Assembly: GCA_039602395.1 (NCBI GenBank) | Contig: JBCNJP010000006.1 | Location: 66,530,509 to 66,594,508, forward strand | Direction of reading: 5' to 3' | Length of the DNA: 64,000 bases | From: Deinandra increscens subsp. villosa | Taxonomy: Eukaryota > Streptophyta > Magnoliopsida > Asterales > Asteraceae | In this document: positions 33,166-43,684 of the stretch, in pieces | Layout of the letters: each line of letters starts with the position of its first letter | Position numbering within the stretch: the stretch's first letter is position 1 | Notes under the pieces: generated by a model | Seen by the model: only the letters and a program-made list of their open reading frames with translations | Told to the model about the DNA's origin: nothing | The model's database searches: none | Made by a program: the position numbers and the translations under genes

Positions 33166-33967
33166 GAAAAACCTTCCTATTCACCACCAATTTGCATTGT
33201 ATATTTTATAAATTAATGTAATGTCTTTTTTTATTTTAATGTAATGTCTTTTTTTTAATAAACGTAGTGTTTTTATAAAATAAATATAGTGTTTTAAAAT
33301 TAATTACAATATAAAAATAACTCAAAACATTAAAATATATTAACCTACAATTCTTCATAATCCTCACCACTCCCTCCTAAAATCCTTCAAAATTCTTTAA
33401 AATTCATTCTTTTTCTCTTTCCTTCCTGCGTGATACTCTCCTGTTTGCTACAACCCATTCTTCAAAATCCTAAAAATTCTACCACTCATCCTCCCCTCCC
33501 TAAGCAAGTCAAATAAATCAGCACTAGAATTAGGTCAACTTCTAACTCCGAAAACATTTCAATGGTCAACCGTATCCAAATATAGCCATCACAGAAATGA
33601 TGACAACTCACAACTGATAAATACAAGTTAAAAACGCGTAGTTTCTTTGGAGTAGAGACGGTAGGGTCGGTTTATGGACCCCTTTTTTTTATTAAAAATA
33701 TAACTATATTTTATAAAAATATAAAATATTATATATCAGGATCCGCGATCTCTTCAAAAGCCGACACTCTTGATCAATCTGAATTTGCATTAATTTAACA
33801 TATTTTGGCGGCAAATTTTTTATATGAGGGCTACTAGGATTTATAAAACCCCCACCAAAGAAAAGAGAATAAACAGATGAGACTCATATATATGAAACTA
33901 CACAATCAAACGCATATCATTGGCCCAATCAGTGATCTTCTTGTGCTTCCTCATAGTCACCAATAAG
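33166..33967. other. Intergenic, nothing recognised
   Basis: AT-rich sequence with a short near-repeat TTAATGTAATGTCTTTTTTT (33213 and 33238). No gene or complete element seen. Confidence 0.4.
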
Positions 33968-33975
33968 GTTGTTTG

Positions 33976-34282
33976 CATGGACAAAACTATAATTTTTTTT
34001 AGAGGTATCACAATTTTGCTCTAGGATTTAATTTTGAAAAAAAAATACAATCTGTTGGTTTCGAACCCAGGTCCCCTCATTCAAGTAGATAAAGTCTTTA
34101 TGTACTATGCCTAAACCATCTGATCTACACAGTTTTGTTTCTAACCTTAAAACATATAGTCGTTTCAAACGATTACATAAGAATATATTAAAAATTCTTG
34201 ACCTTTTAAAAATTTTCGCACTTCACGTATGAGATTAAGGGGGTGCACATGCACCACCTAGGCCTACATTAGTTTCGTCCTT
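33976..34282. mobile_element. hAT-like MITE (307 bp)
   Basis: A perfect 8-bp target duplication GTTGTTTG (33968-33975 and 34283-34290) surrounds ends CATGGACAAAACTA and inverted AAGGACGAAACTA. The interior contains GGTTTCGAACCCAGGT and GGTGCACATGCACC, words common in plant hAT MITEs. Noncoding. Confidence 0.75.
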
Positions 34283-35649
34283 GTTGTTTGTACTACTAGT
34301 ATCGTACACTACGGGATGCTGATTTGGTTGCGGTGTGCTAGGGCTACGGCTACACCAAAAAGATCTCCATAGAGCTGTATTTTTTGAGGGGGCGTGGTGG
34401 TGAAGCACCGCACTTCTCCATTCCCTTTTATCTATCTCTCTTTTTTTTCCATTTCCTTTTGTCTATCTCTTTCTTTTTTTAACACTCAGTCTCTCTACCT
34501 TTTTACAATTTAATATTATTTGAAAAAAGTGAAAGACAGTGTTAAGAAGAGATAGAATATCCAAGTAAAATGTGATGATAGGACGATATGGTAAAAAAAA
34601 AAAAAAAGGAGTTAGAAAAATGTGGTGAAGTGGTGAACCCATTTACAAATAGCCAAAAAAACCAATAGATTTATAGATTTAATGTTATGAACGGTTCTAT
34701 CCACGAGAGTACACACATCATTAAAGTGAACTTATAATTCCGACAACACAAAATGCACCACGTTGTAACAAAAAAAAAAAAAAAAAAAAAAAAACATCTT
34801 GAATCACTTTTTTCTTCGTGTTGTTACCTAAATCTTTTAACTATATTACAAGTTACAATTACAATACATTGGGTAAAATAACTGCTTAATTCTCATTTCT
34901 TCTCAAAATTTGTCATCCAAAAAGCGCATCTTAAAATCATATTATTGTTTCTTTACGTATAAATAATTATTTATTTTCAATTTAAGCATTGTGTTTCCCT
35001 TACTTAATATATAAAGCTTTATTATATCAATATTATAAATTGTTTTAGTCATAGTTAAGTTAAATATAAACACGTGTCTTTGATGTTAATTAATTCCACG
35101 TAGCAGATGTTGTAGATGGGCTGGTTTTTTTTTTCTATTGTTTAGGGTTGCAGGTCGATTGACATATAAAAAAAATTACTAACCTTGTATTAATTTACAT
35201 GTTTAATAAAGAGTTACATAACTGCTTAAGATAAATCAACTTTATAATAATAATAATTTTGTTTTGTTTATTTTTATAACAATCATCCTCGTATTAACAA
35301 ATTTGTATGTATATATGTATTCATGCATTTTTTCTAATAAAAAGAAAGAAGGAAGTTTACAAAAGATTTATAGTAATTTTTTATTATAACTTTACTTTCA
35401 AAATGAATGAAAAGTAGAGGGAAAACAAATATATGAAAACCAAATAGAAAATTTGTTTCGATTTTCTTTCCTTTCAACTCGAGAAAATATTTTTTTTCTA
35501 CTCTTCATTCAATGTGACACGAAATAAAATTCTATATTTTTCTTTCGATCAATTCCTTTTCTTTTCATAATTATTTTTCTTCTTTTTCTTTTTCCCGTCT
35601 ACTAAACTTAAAAGTAGAGCGTAAAATAACTTCTATCTAATAGTATCAC
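34283..35649. other. Intergenic, with a poly(A) run
   Basis: Contains a 25-A homopolymer at 34770-34794 and a GGCGTGGTGGTGAAGCA motif near 34391 partly inverted near 34620, possibly another decayed MITE. No gene. Confidence 0.4.
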
Positions 35650-35854
35650 GACTCAAGGTAATTTGGAACCCACATTGAGTTGAGGAAATTTTGGAACCTC
35701 GTAACAAACAAGGTTAAAATAACGTTTTTTTTTTCTCAATTTTTATGGTGGTTCTTTAAATTTTAGAATACTCTTAAATGAAAAAAATCAAAAAAAAAAA
35801 AAAAACGTCTAGTAGATTTTTTTAAAAAATGGTTACATATGTAACTTTCATTTG

Positions 35855-35915
<61 letters not shown>

Positions 35916-36121
35916 TACACATTAAAGTTACATATTTAACTTATTTTTTGAGATTTAAAAAAAATTAATAGGCACTTTTTTTTAATTTTTTTTACATAAA
36001 AGTAGTCTATAACCTAAAGAACAACCATAAAAATTGAGAAAAAAAACCTTTTTTAACCTCGTTTTTAACGGGGTTCCAAAGTTTCATCAACTCAACGTGG
36101 GTTAAAAATTATCCCAACCCA
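35650..36121. mobile_element. Mutator-like MITE related to module C, with internal (TA)n
   Basis: The ends carry ATTTGGAACCCACATTGAG and an inverted partner, with GTTCCAAA and AACG cores, as in modules C/C'. A 9-bp direct repeat TAGTATCAC (35641-35649 and 36122-36130) flanks it, the target duplication length of Mutator-like elements. The centre holds a (TA)n tract (about 35859-35912) between GTTACATATGTAAC-like words. Noncoding. Confidence 0.75.
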
Positions 36122-36133
36122 TAGTATCACTAA

Positions 36134-36440
36134 GGCTATCCGTAATGGGGCGTTATGGGGCAAAAAGTTGTAATATGGCGCCCCATATAACGCCCCGCAC
36201 CGCCCCCCGGGGCGCCATGTTAGCTTTGGAGGTCAAAGGCGCCATGTTCATGGCGCCGGTGCAACTCACATGTTTTTTTTTGTTTTTTTTTTCTTTTTTC
36301 CTATTGGTACACCTCATATCTCATAACCCCCATCCTCATAACCCCCCACTACACCCCTTACCTCATAACCCCCCATTTCCACGTCATCCGCCACATGGCG
36401 CATAACCCCCCACCCGGGGCTCCATCCACTACGGATAGCC
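36134..36440. mobile_element. Tourist/Harbinger-like MITE (307 bp)
   Basis: TIRs GGCTATCCGTAATGGGGCGT and inverted GGCTATCCGTAGTGGATGGA, flanked by TAA on both sides (36131-36133, 36441-36443). The interior is GC-rich with GGCGCCATGT-type palindromes and CATAACCCCCCA repeats. The open frame inside it is incidental. Confidence 0.85.
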
Positions 36441-36443
36441 TAA

Positions 36444-36759
36444 GGGTGGGCGGTATGATTGTAAAAAAAAAGTTTTAGGCAAACTTTTTAACCAATGGGA
36501 TGGTGAGAGAAAAAAATTTATAGAATTGATGTTTTATGGAGGGTATGAGTTTGTAAAAAGTTTTAGGCAAAGTTTTAATTTATTCACACAACACACACAC
36601 ACACACATTTGTTCGGCAACAATCGGCAAAAGTTTACCGATTTGAACCCCAAACTTTGCCAAATTGAGTTTGCCGATTTGAAGTGTGTGGGTTGCCGATA
36701 ACTTTACTGAATTTTGGGGGGATTTCTCGAGTGGGTTTACAGACCCACACCGCCTACCC
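36444..36759. mobile_element. Second Tourist/Harbinger-like MITE (316 bp)
   Basis: TIRs GGGTGGGCGGTATGA and inverted GGGTAGGCGGTGTGGG with TAA on both sides (36441-36443 shared with the previous MITE, 36760-36762). It contains a (CA)n run near 36590-36606 and repeated GCCGAT words. Noncoding. Confidence 0.8.
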
Positions 36760-37079
36760 TAATGTGTATATATTAATTTTTTAAATCCTATAAAATCAAG
36801 CTCGTGTGTTTATATGGTTCTAAAAATATAGAAAGTCTATATCTCAAATAAAGATTAAAAAAACTATGATTACATATTTAAGGTTGACTTTCCACTCCTA
36901 GAGGAGGTGCCGATTTTGAAATTTTATTGATGACCTAATTTACATCTTTTACAATTTCTCATCAATAAACTAATAATATATCCATCAACTTTCCAAACCG
37001 TTTTCCAATCTGCCATCAATCTTGTTGTAGGTTGTATTTGTTGGTTGCCTTCAATGTTCCTTCTGTCAGCAGTTGTTCC

Positions 37080-37248
37080 CAACAGACGTTAAATAAATAC
37101 CCCCTCCCTCTCATCTCACTCAATCTCCATTTCAATTTCAATTTCATTTCAATTCAATTCAATCATCGATTCTTTCCAATTTTTCTTCCAATTTCTCATC
37201 AATTACTCCACATTTCAAGGGGTTTCTTTCTACAGATTTGATTCAAAC
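37080..37248 (+). promoter_or_regulatory. Promoter and 5' leader of the HHP gene
   Basis: A TATA-like TAAATAAATACC at ~37090 is followed by a CT-rich stretch (CTCCCTCTCATCTCACTC) and several CAATTTC repeats up to the ATG, a typical plant leader. The two MITEs end ~490 bp upstream of the ATG. Confidence 0.45.
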
Positions 37249-39580
37249 ATGAATGCCATCAAAGCCTCTGTTCGGATTCGGAAATCATCCAAAGATTTGA
37301 CGCCGATTAGTGACCAGATTTCGCAACAAAAACCCTGTTTATCGAGGAAGAAGAACAAAAGGGCGGATACGAATCGGACGATCCAAACAGGGGATCAAAT
37401 CGAGTATCCGTTATTGAGTTTTGAAGAATTGCCGGAGTATATGAAGGATAATGAGTTTATTTTGAATCATTATAGAGCTGATTGGCCTTTGAAACAAGCC
37501 CTTTTCAGTTTATTTCATTGGCATAATGAAACCCTAAACGTCTGGACGTAAGTATTTCCAAATCGATTTATTTACTAATTTTTGGGGTTTTCTTTTTTTA
37601 AATGAATTGGATCAGAGTTTTGGTTTTGATTAGATTCAATGGGTAGGAAGTCGTGTTGTACAATGTGCAGTAAGATTTGTACAGTTCTTGTTATCATGAT
37701 TAGTCTATGATTCTTGATTCCCATTATTTGGGAGTTCTAAAATTGGTTGAATTAGGAAGCAGTAGCTTGATGAACATAAAGGGGTTTCTTGATTTCTTAG
37801 CAATTTCACATCAAATTTTATTGTTAATTTCTTTAAGTTATCAAGATTTTCTGTTGCAATTACTGTTAAACACTCCATTAAATTCAATATCCTAGTCAAT
37901 TTAGGAGCTTTAACTATTTTCATAATTAGCTATATAGGAGAGTTTAGATAATTAGCTATATAGGAGAGCTTTAACTATTTTCATAACTATTTTGATAATG
38001 CTAGTTAATTAGCTATATAGGAGAGTTTAGATAACCCCTTTTCCTTAAATGCCCCTGATCTTTCATTCACTCCATGAAGCAAGTATTGAGGTTACTTAAC
38101 TTGTACTTGTATAAAAGGAATCAAACATTATCATAGTCAAAGATTTTTTTTTTTCCCTAAGTACCCTTAATGCATCTTTTGTCCTTGATGCAAGTTATAG
38201 AGGTAACATAAATAATTCAAATTGATGATAATAATATATTTGATGGTTATGTTTGTTTGTTTGTTAACTATATATGATGATCATAAATGATGACTTGTTT
38301 TGATTTTGACTTGTTCTTTTTCCTGTGCAGACACTTAATCGGATTCATTGTTTTTTTGGGTCTCACCATTTCAAACTTGATGCACGTCTCTGAAGTGTCG
38401 GGCTTCCTCAACGTATTAACATGGTATTTCAAGATTCCATCATTTCTCTTTAACTTCTTCATATGAAAATGTAATTATGGGTCTCATAGTTTATACTTTA
38501 TAGTCTTTGATGTTCTTTAAGATTTCTAGTTGTTTTTTGTATCTATCATGATCTTAAGTTAAGTTTATATCTAAATTTGCAGGTCCGCCTCGCTAAATCC
38601 AGGTGCAAGTGCTTCAAATAATTCAATAATGGTAAGGACTTGACTATTGCAGCAATTACTGTGTTTGACTTTTTTTAGTCAATCTGATGATTTCAAATGT
38701 TGTGGATTTTTTAACATCTGTGGGAAATAAGACTTCAAAAATACGAAATTATGTTTCACTTGTTTGAATAGAATTCCAACCACAACTTAATAATCTTCAG
38801 ACTGATAATTAAATTTTTAACCTTTTTGTTAGAAAGATTGACCCATTTGACCAAAAAGGTCAACAAGTCTGTTTTATTGAGATAACTAAATGCATTAAGT
38901 GATTACAGGATACACCAAGACTCATAGACTTAACGCACAGACCATCGCTTGATATGGACCTGCCACCACCACTAATGGCGGCAACCCGGTGGCCATTTTT
39001 CGTATTCTTAGCTGGAGCAATGTTCTGCCTCCTCTCCAGCAGCACCTGCCACCTCTTCGGCTGCCATTCCCGTCGCCTAAACCTTCAACTCCTCCAACTA
39101 GATTACATCGGCATCACAGTCATGATCATCACCTCTTTCTTCCCGCCAATCTACTACGTTTTCCAGTGTGATCCTCGCTGGCAGTTCATCTACCTCGGAG
39201 GGGTCACCATCATGGGTGTTTTTACCATTATAACCCTACTATCGCCAGCACTCTCTAGTGGAAAGTACCGTTCTTTTCGTGCCTTTTTGTTCATGGCAAT
39301 GGGCCTTTTTGGGTTAATACCCTCGGTCCATGCTGTCATCTTGAACTGGGACGAGCCACAGAGAAACGCCACATTGGCGTATGAGTCAGTTATGGCGCTT
39401 TCTTATTTGATTGGTACTATGTTCTATGTGACCCGGATCCCGGAAAGGTGGAAACCCGGTTGGTTTGATTTGGCGGGTCATAGCCATCAGATCTTTCATT
39501 GTTTTGTGATCATGGGTGCATTGGCTCATTATGGTGCGGCTCTCGTGTTTCTCGAGTCGTGGGACCGAGCTGGCTGCTAG
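37249..39580 (+). CDS. HHP4-like: Heptahelical transmembrane protein (PAQR/ADIPOR-like, HHP family), 4 exons
   Basis: Coding exons 37249-37547, 38331-38423, 38583-38631 and 38909-39580 join in frame through GT-AG introns (for example GAC/GTAAGT and TGTGCAG/ACA) to 370 codons plus stop, the normal size. Residues 1 to ~80 form a Lys/Arg-rich cytosolic N-terminus; the family signature EFILNHYRADWPLKQALF and HWHNETLNVWTHLIGF spans the exon 1-2 junction. Seven hydrophobic segments follow. Exon 4 carries STCHLFGCHS (His195) and SHQIFHCFVIMGALAHYGAA (His340, His344), the three His that bind zinc in adiponectin receptors. Plant HHPs are linked to sugar, hormone and temperature signalling. No damage is seen, so it is probably functional. 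Intron 1 (783 bp) carries a local repeat. HHP4/HHP5-type is my best guess within the family. Confidence 0.93.
37902..38040 (+). repeat. Local duplication in HHP intron 1
   Basis: The segments GGAGCTTTAACTATTTTCAT and ATTAGCTATATAGGAGAGTT recur two to three times within ~140 bp, as incomplete tandem copies of 45-65 bp. They lie inside the first intron and do not touch the splice sites. Confidence 0.75.
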
Positions 39581-39925
39581 GATCAAGTATCATTCATCAA
39601 CCATCAAAGCAAAGAATAGTATTCACAATCATTTAATTGATGTTTTAAAACGTGTATTTTGTCTTAAAACATCAGTTGGAGGTTGTATATATGTTGTTTT
39701 TGTTCATTGTTTTTGTTATCATATTGTTGTATGATGACATGTACACGTTGTAGCTTATTTAATACCGATTATTTCATTTATTTATGTATATTTTTTATAT
39801 GTATAGCTTCCCCAAAAGTATCTCTAATTAGGAAGTTAACAGTTCGGCTTCAACAGTTTGACAACTTTTTTCAAAAACATAATTATTTATTAATTTATTA
39901 AAGGTTATAAGGCTCATTCCAAAGT

Positions 39926-39983
39926 ATGTTACGTTACTTTGTGTTCATGAGTAAATGTTACGTTACTTTGTGTTCATGAGTAA
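39926..39983 (+). repeat. Perfect 29-bp tandem duplication
   Basis: ATGTTACGTTACTTTGTG followed by TTCATGAGTAA occurs at 39926-39954 and again immediately at 39955-39983 without mismatch, downstream of the HHP gene. Confidence 0.95.
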
Positions 39984-40233
39984 ACTCGATGTGTGACGTT
40001 TACCGAGGCTAAGTCCGGGAGGTGGACGTCATAGGTACGTGGAATGTGAAACAATCTACGGAACATGGAAAGGTTAGAATCCTATGAAATAACTATAAAG
40101 TAAATGAACGGTTAAAACGAAATAATCATGAGTTAATTTAACCTATGCATAAAAAAGTAGTACCAAGTGCATAAAAAATGATATGCGTGGGTATATAAGT
40201 GAAGAACACTTGTATAATTAACCAATCTATTTA

Positions 40234-41247
40234 TCTATATAATAAACATGAGTTTTTAAAGTCCATGTAGCACAATTTTAGGAGTGACACAATTTTAGGA
40301 GTGCCACATTGGATTTGCTTACTTGTCAATTTCTCATAATTTAGAATTAAAAAATGGGTTTGTCTAACATGTGCCCTAAGGGCACACATAAGGTGCAATA
40401 AATGCACATCGAAAACTGGAAAAGTTGTCAAGATTCTTTTTGGAAATTGAAAAAGATACCAAGATTCATCTTGAAAAATGAGAAAGGTACAAATATTCTT
40501 CTTGAAAAATGTATTTTTTAATTTTCGAGATGTATTTATTGCATCTTTTTTAATTTTCTAGATGCATTTATTGCATCTTATGTGTGCCCTTAGGGCACAT
40601 GTTAGACAATCCCTTAAAAAATTACATTAAATTAAGTTCTTTCCATAAAAGAATTATCCATATTTTTGTTTACAAGACTACAACTTTTATTCATCATATC
40701 TCCTTTATTTCTCAACAAAAATTCAATTCGTAAATTGCTTTGGATTCGTGACAGAAAACCTAACAAAACTAGATCCATATTGCTTAGGTTTTGATCAACG
40801 AATCAAACGTTTATTTCAAGGCTTTTATTGATTCCAACAGATAAACGGATTGCTTTCAGATTTCAAATAAGACAATTTCTAATTTTGGTTTTTTTTTTTG
40901 CAATGACCATAAAAAAAGTTAAGGTCAATCGCTGTCTAGAGTTTGACTGTTTTTAAAGAACCTGGTATTCTTCTATGGCCAGTTGTACGTTGCTCTATTA
41001 AGAGTGAAAATCAAAAAGGGGTCTTAGAATCTTAGTTTTAGATAAAGATGGTCGCCAGACGAATGTAACCAAAAACATTGTATTCAAATCTTTTTTTAAA
41101 CTTGTAAATTTAATATTATTGAATATTTATCAGCTCTTTAGCTTTATGTATTATTCAGTTCAATTTTTTTTAATTTAAGTTCATCTTTTATTTTGCATAA
41201 TTATTTTTATATCATAACCTCGGGTATTTACCCGAGTCACTAACTAG
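40234..41247 (+). mobile_element. Complete non-autonomous Helitron (1014 bp)
   Basis: The 5' end TCTATATAATAAACATGAG follows a host A (40233). The 3' end has a hairpin CTCGGGTATTTACCCGAG, then TCACTAA and CTAG (41244-41247), followed by host T. TC...CTRR ends, a subterminal hairpin and insertion between A and T are the defining Helitron features. No Rep/helicase is encoded. A nested inverted-repeat element sits at 40360-40609. Confidence 0.88.
40360..40609. mobile_element. Foldback MITE nested in the Helitron
   Basis: TTGTCTAACATGTGCCCTAA at left is matched by its inverse at the right end (ending GTTAGACAA). Inverted similarity covers ~50 bp, including GGGCACACATAAG(G/A)TGCAATAA. The spacer has two TT(C/T)TTCTTGAAAAATG-like repeats. 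Its target duplication is unclear. Confidence 0.7.
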
Positions 41248-42189
41248 TGCATAAATAAATAGTACCACCAAGTACACAATAAATGGTATACACTAATACA
41301 CCCATAAGAAAGCTATATTAAATGAAAAAAAAATATGATACAAAAGTTATGTTTTGTTATATAGGTAAACATTCATTGTTTTTATTTGATATTTCATTTA
41401 ATGTATTGTAATTTTTAATTTTACTTTTCAAACGAAATTTAAATATTGTCAAATTCCATGATTGAAAATTCAAAGAATGCCCAAACCAAATTTATTTAGT
41501 ATGAAAGTGTTACTGAAAATGAATTGAGAACCAAAAAACAAATTCACACTAACACTCACACATGTTCATCATCAATACGATTGATGAACCAGATGTTAAA
41601 AAACTCTCAAATCTCACATTTGGAAAACCCTAGAACTTAAGCGAGATGATAGAATCAGAGAGCGGTTGAATATTTTGTGATGATATATCCCTAATGCACC
41701 ATAAGTTGACTTTTATATGAGCAGCAACAAACACGCGGGTTAAGCAACCCGGAACTCCAAGACCCGACAACAACTCACTTGACCCGCTTCATAAATTCAT
41801 CTACAACCCCAGCAGCTTTACTCTAAGTTGAGCACAAGCCCCACAAGCCCATTGACCTGATCCAGTATTTGATCTAACTCATCGGTAATCCAAAAAATAA
41901 AAAGAATATTAAACAATTGATATGATAAAAATATAATAATAAAATGTTATTATCTATATTTTCAACAAATATATTTTCAACAAATATACACGTAAAGAAA
42001 TCCATCATAACGCACTGGTAAATTTTCTTATAATTTCTGAATATGAAAGAAAAAAAAAATCTAGCTAGTTTAATGAGAAAACAACATTGTGTAGTACTAG
42101 CTAGGTTAATGAAGTAAAATACGAGCTAGTGTTAAAAAGGTCATAAAAATTGACGCGATCCCAAAAATGTACTATATATAAGAATTGTA
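41248..42189. other. Intergenic, nothing recognised
   Basis: AT-rich. 41570-41700 has a leader-like stretch (AAACCCTAGAAC) of unknown origin. No element boundaries were found. Confidence 0.35.
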
Positions 42190-43660
42190 TGTTGAGAAAA
42201 ACTAGTGGAAAATAGGTTTTTCACTAAGTGTGAAAATGAGTTTTTCACCAACATTGGACTAAAATAAAATATAGATAACATAGGTTGTTGCCTCTGTACT
42301 TTATGGGTTTGTGTAATACGTTGTGAGGGCTTTCCAACGCATCAAACCACGTCCAAATCCGAGCTCGTATGAATGAGATATCGAAGCTCAAAGTTGAGGT
42401 CTCGCAGCAAGTGAAGCTACGAAAATAAGAGAAAAAAAATGCCAAGTATGGCATGGAACTCATCCCACACTGGTTGGGGGATGAAACCAAAAGTGTTTTA
42501 TAAGGTGGGAACCTTACAAACTATTGTTTTCCTTAGTAGGACACATCCCTTGGATCCTGAGGGGTGCGCACCCCTAACTCGCACACGCACGCTTGCGCGC
42601 GTGGCGTGGGCGTATCAGGCGTAATGTGACGCTTTGATGGCGCAATTTACACTTCGCACGCTTGAGAGCCGCCTTATTGTTTTTGAGTTCAACCGGGAGT
42701 TGGTCCGGTTGGAGACCAGGCGGAGAAGTTCAGACGGAACGAGTGAGAGCTGTGATTCGGTTGAAGCTCCGCTGTTCGAGCTGGAACGCGTGTTCCTCTG
42801 GTTTGACAACTGGAAATGCATTTTTGAGCTAATCAAGGTAATTCCGTGTTAATTAGAAATCAATTTGCATTAAAGACGTTTAATGCAAAGTTTGACTACA
42901 AATTATTTTTGTGTGCTCAACAAGTCACTTCCACCACTATAAATACAGCCTCATTAGTTGAGGCTAAACACACCAGAATTCATATAATTCTTCTTCTCTC
43001 TAAAATTCTATCTTTCTTATTCTTCTTCCAATATTCATCTTGTTCGTCAGGATCTTCGAGGACTCAAAAGTATTTTCAAGCTTAGAGTTATCCCGGCCGT
43101 ATAATACGGTTTAGGCGATTGTACCCTGGAAAACAAAACGGATCTTCGGTAGACCCGGAATTTGTTTTAAGGGACTTGGGTATTGACCCGAAGCCTTCGC
43201 CAAGGTTCTTTGGAATCTTATTCTTTTCTTGAAAATAATTTCAAAAGATTTTCCTTAAACCTTTTTCTTATAACAATCTGTCACTATTTTCTTTCATTCA
43301 AACTATTATGTTTTTAATTATAAGTTTAGACAAGTTCTGTATTCATTTCATTTGTATTGTAATTTTAATTTATTTCATTTACTTTTAATCTTTTATTCAT
43401 TTCCTTGTATTGTATTTCATTTCCTTGTAATATTTCATTATTTCCTTGTAATTGTTGATAGGAGTAGATCAACTTTATTTCAAGTGTATTGTAATAAAAT
43501 AGGTTTATTTCTTTTGTTGTAATCGTACTAAATAAAAGTATTTATTTTATTTAAATTTACGAACGGTTTTCCTACATTGTAAAGGGGATAGAAAAGTGCA
43601 TCTTAATTTTTATTTTGTTATTATGTTTTTGTGTTTTTACTTTTCTTTTATCTAAATGTA
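42190..43660 (+). mobile_element. Probable LTR or leader of an unclassified retrotransposon
   Basis: The stretch starts TGTTGAGAAAAACTAG, is GC-rich at 42550-42800 with no long frame, has a TATA-like CTATAAATAC at ~42938 and a CT-rich region near 42990, and then low-complexity T-rich sequence. This layout suits an LTR with promoter and R/U5 region, but no partner LTR, primer-binding site or target duplication was found. It ends where the LINE begins. Confidence 0.35.
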
Positions 43661-43684
43661 ATAAATTTAGCATACTAGTTGTTG

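Noticed and set aside
34770..34794. Poly(A) run as a processed-pseudogene tail
   Set aside because: No retrocopy or target duplication could be recognised next to it.
36145..36405. 86-residue frame (MGRYGAKSCNMAPHIT...)
   Set aside because: It lies wholly inside a MITE with TAA target duplications and has no protein-like conservation.
37705..37923. Opposing frames in HHP intron 1 as a nested gene
   Set aside because: Short, overlapping on both strands and coinciding with intronic T-rich DNA.
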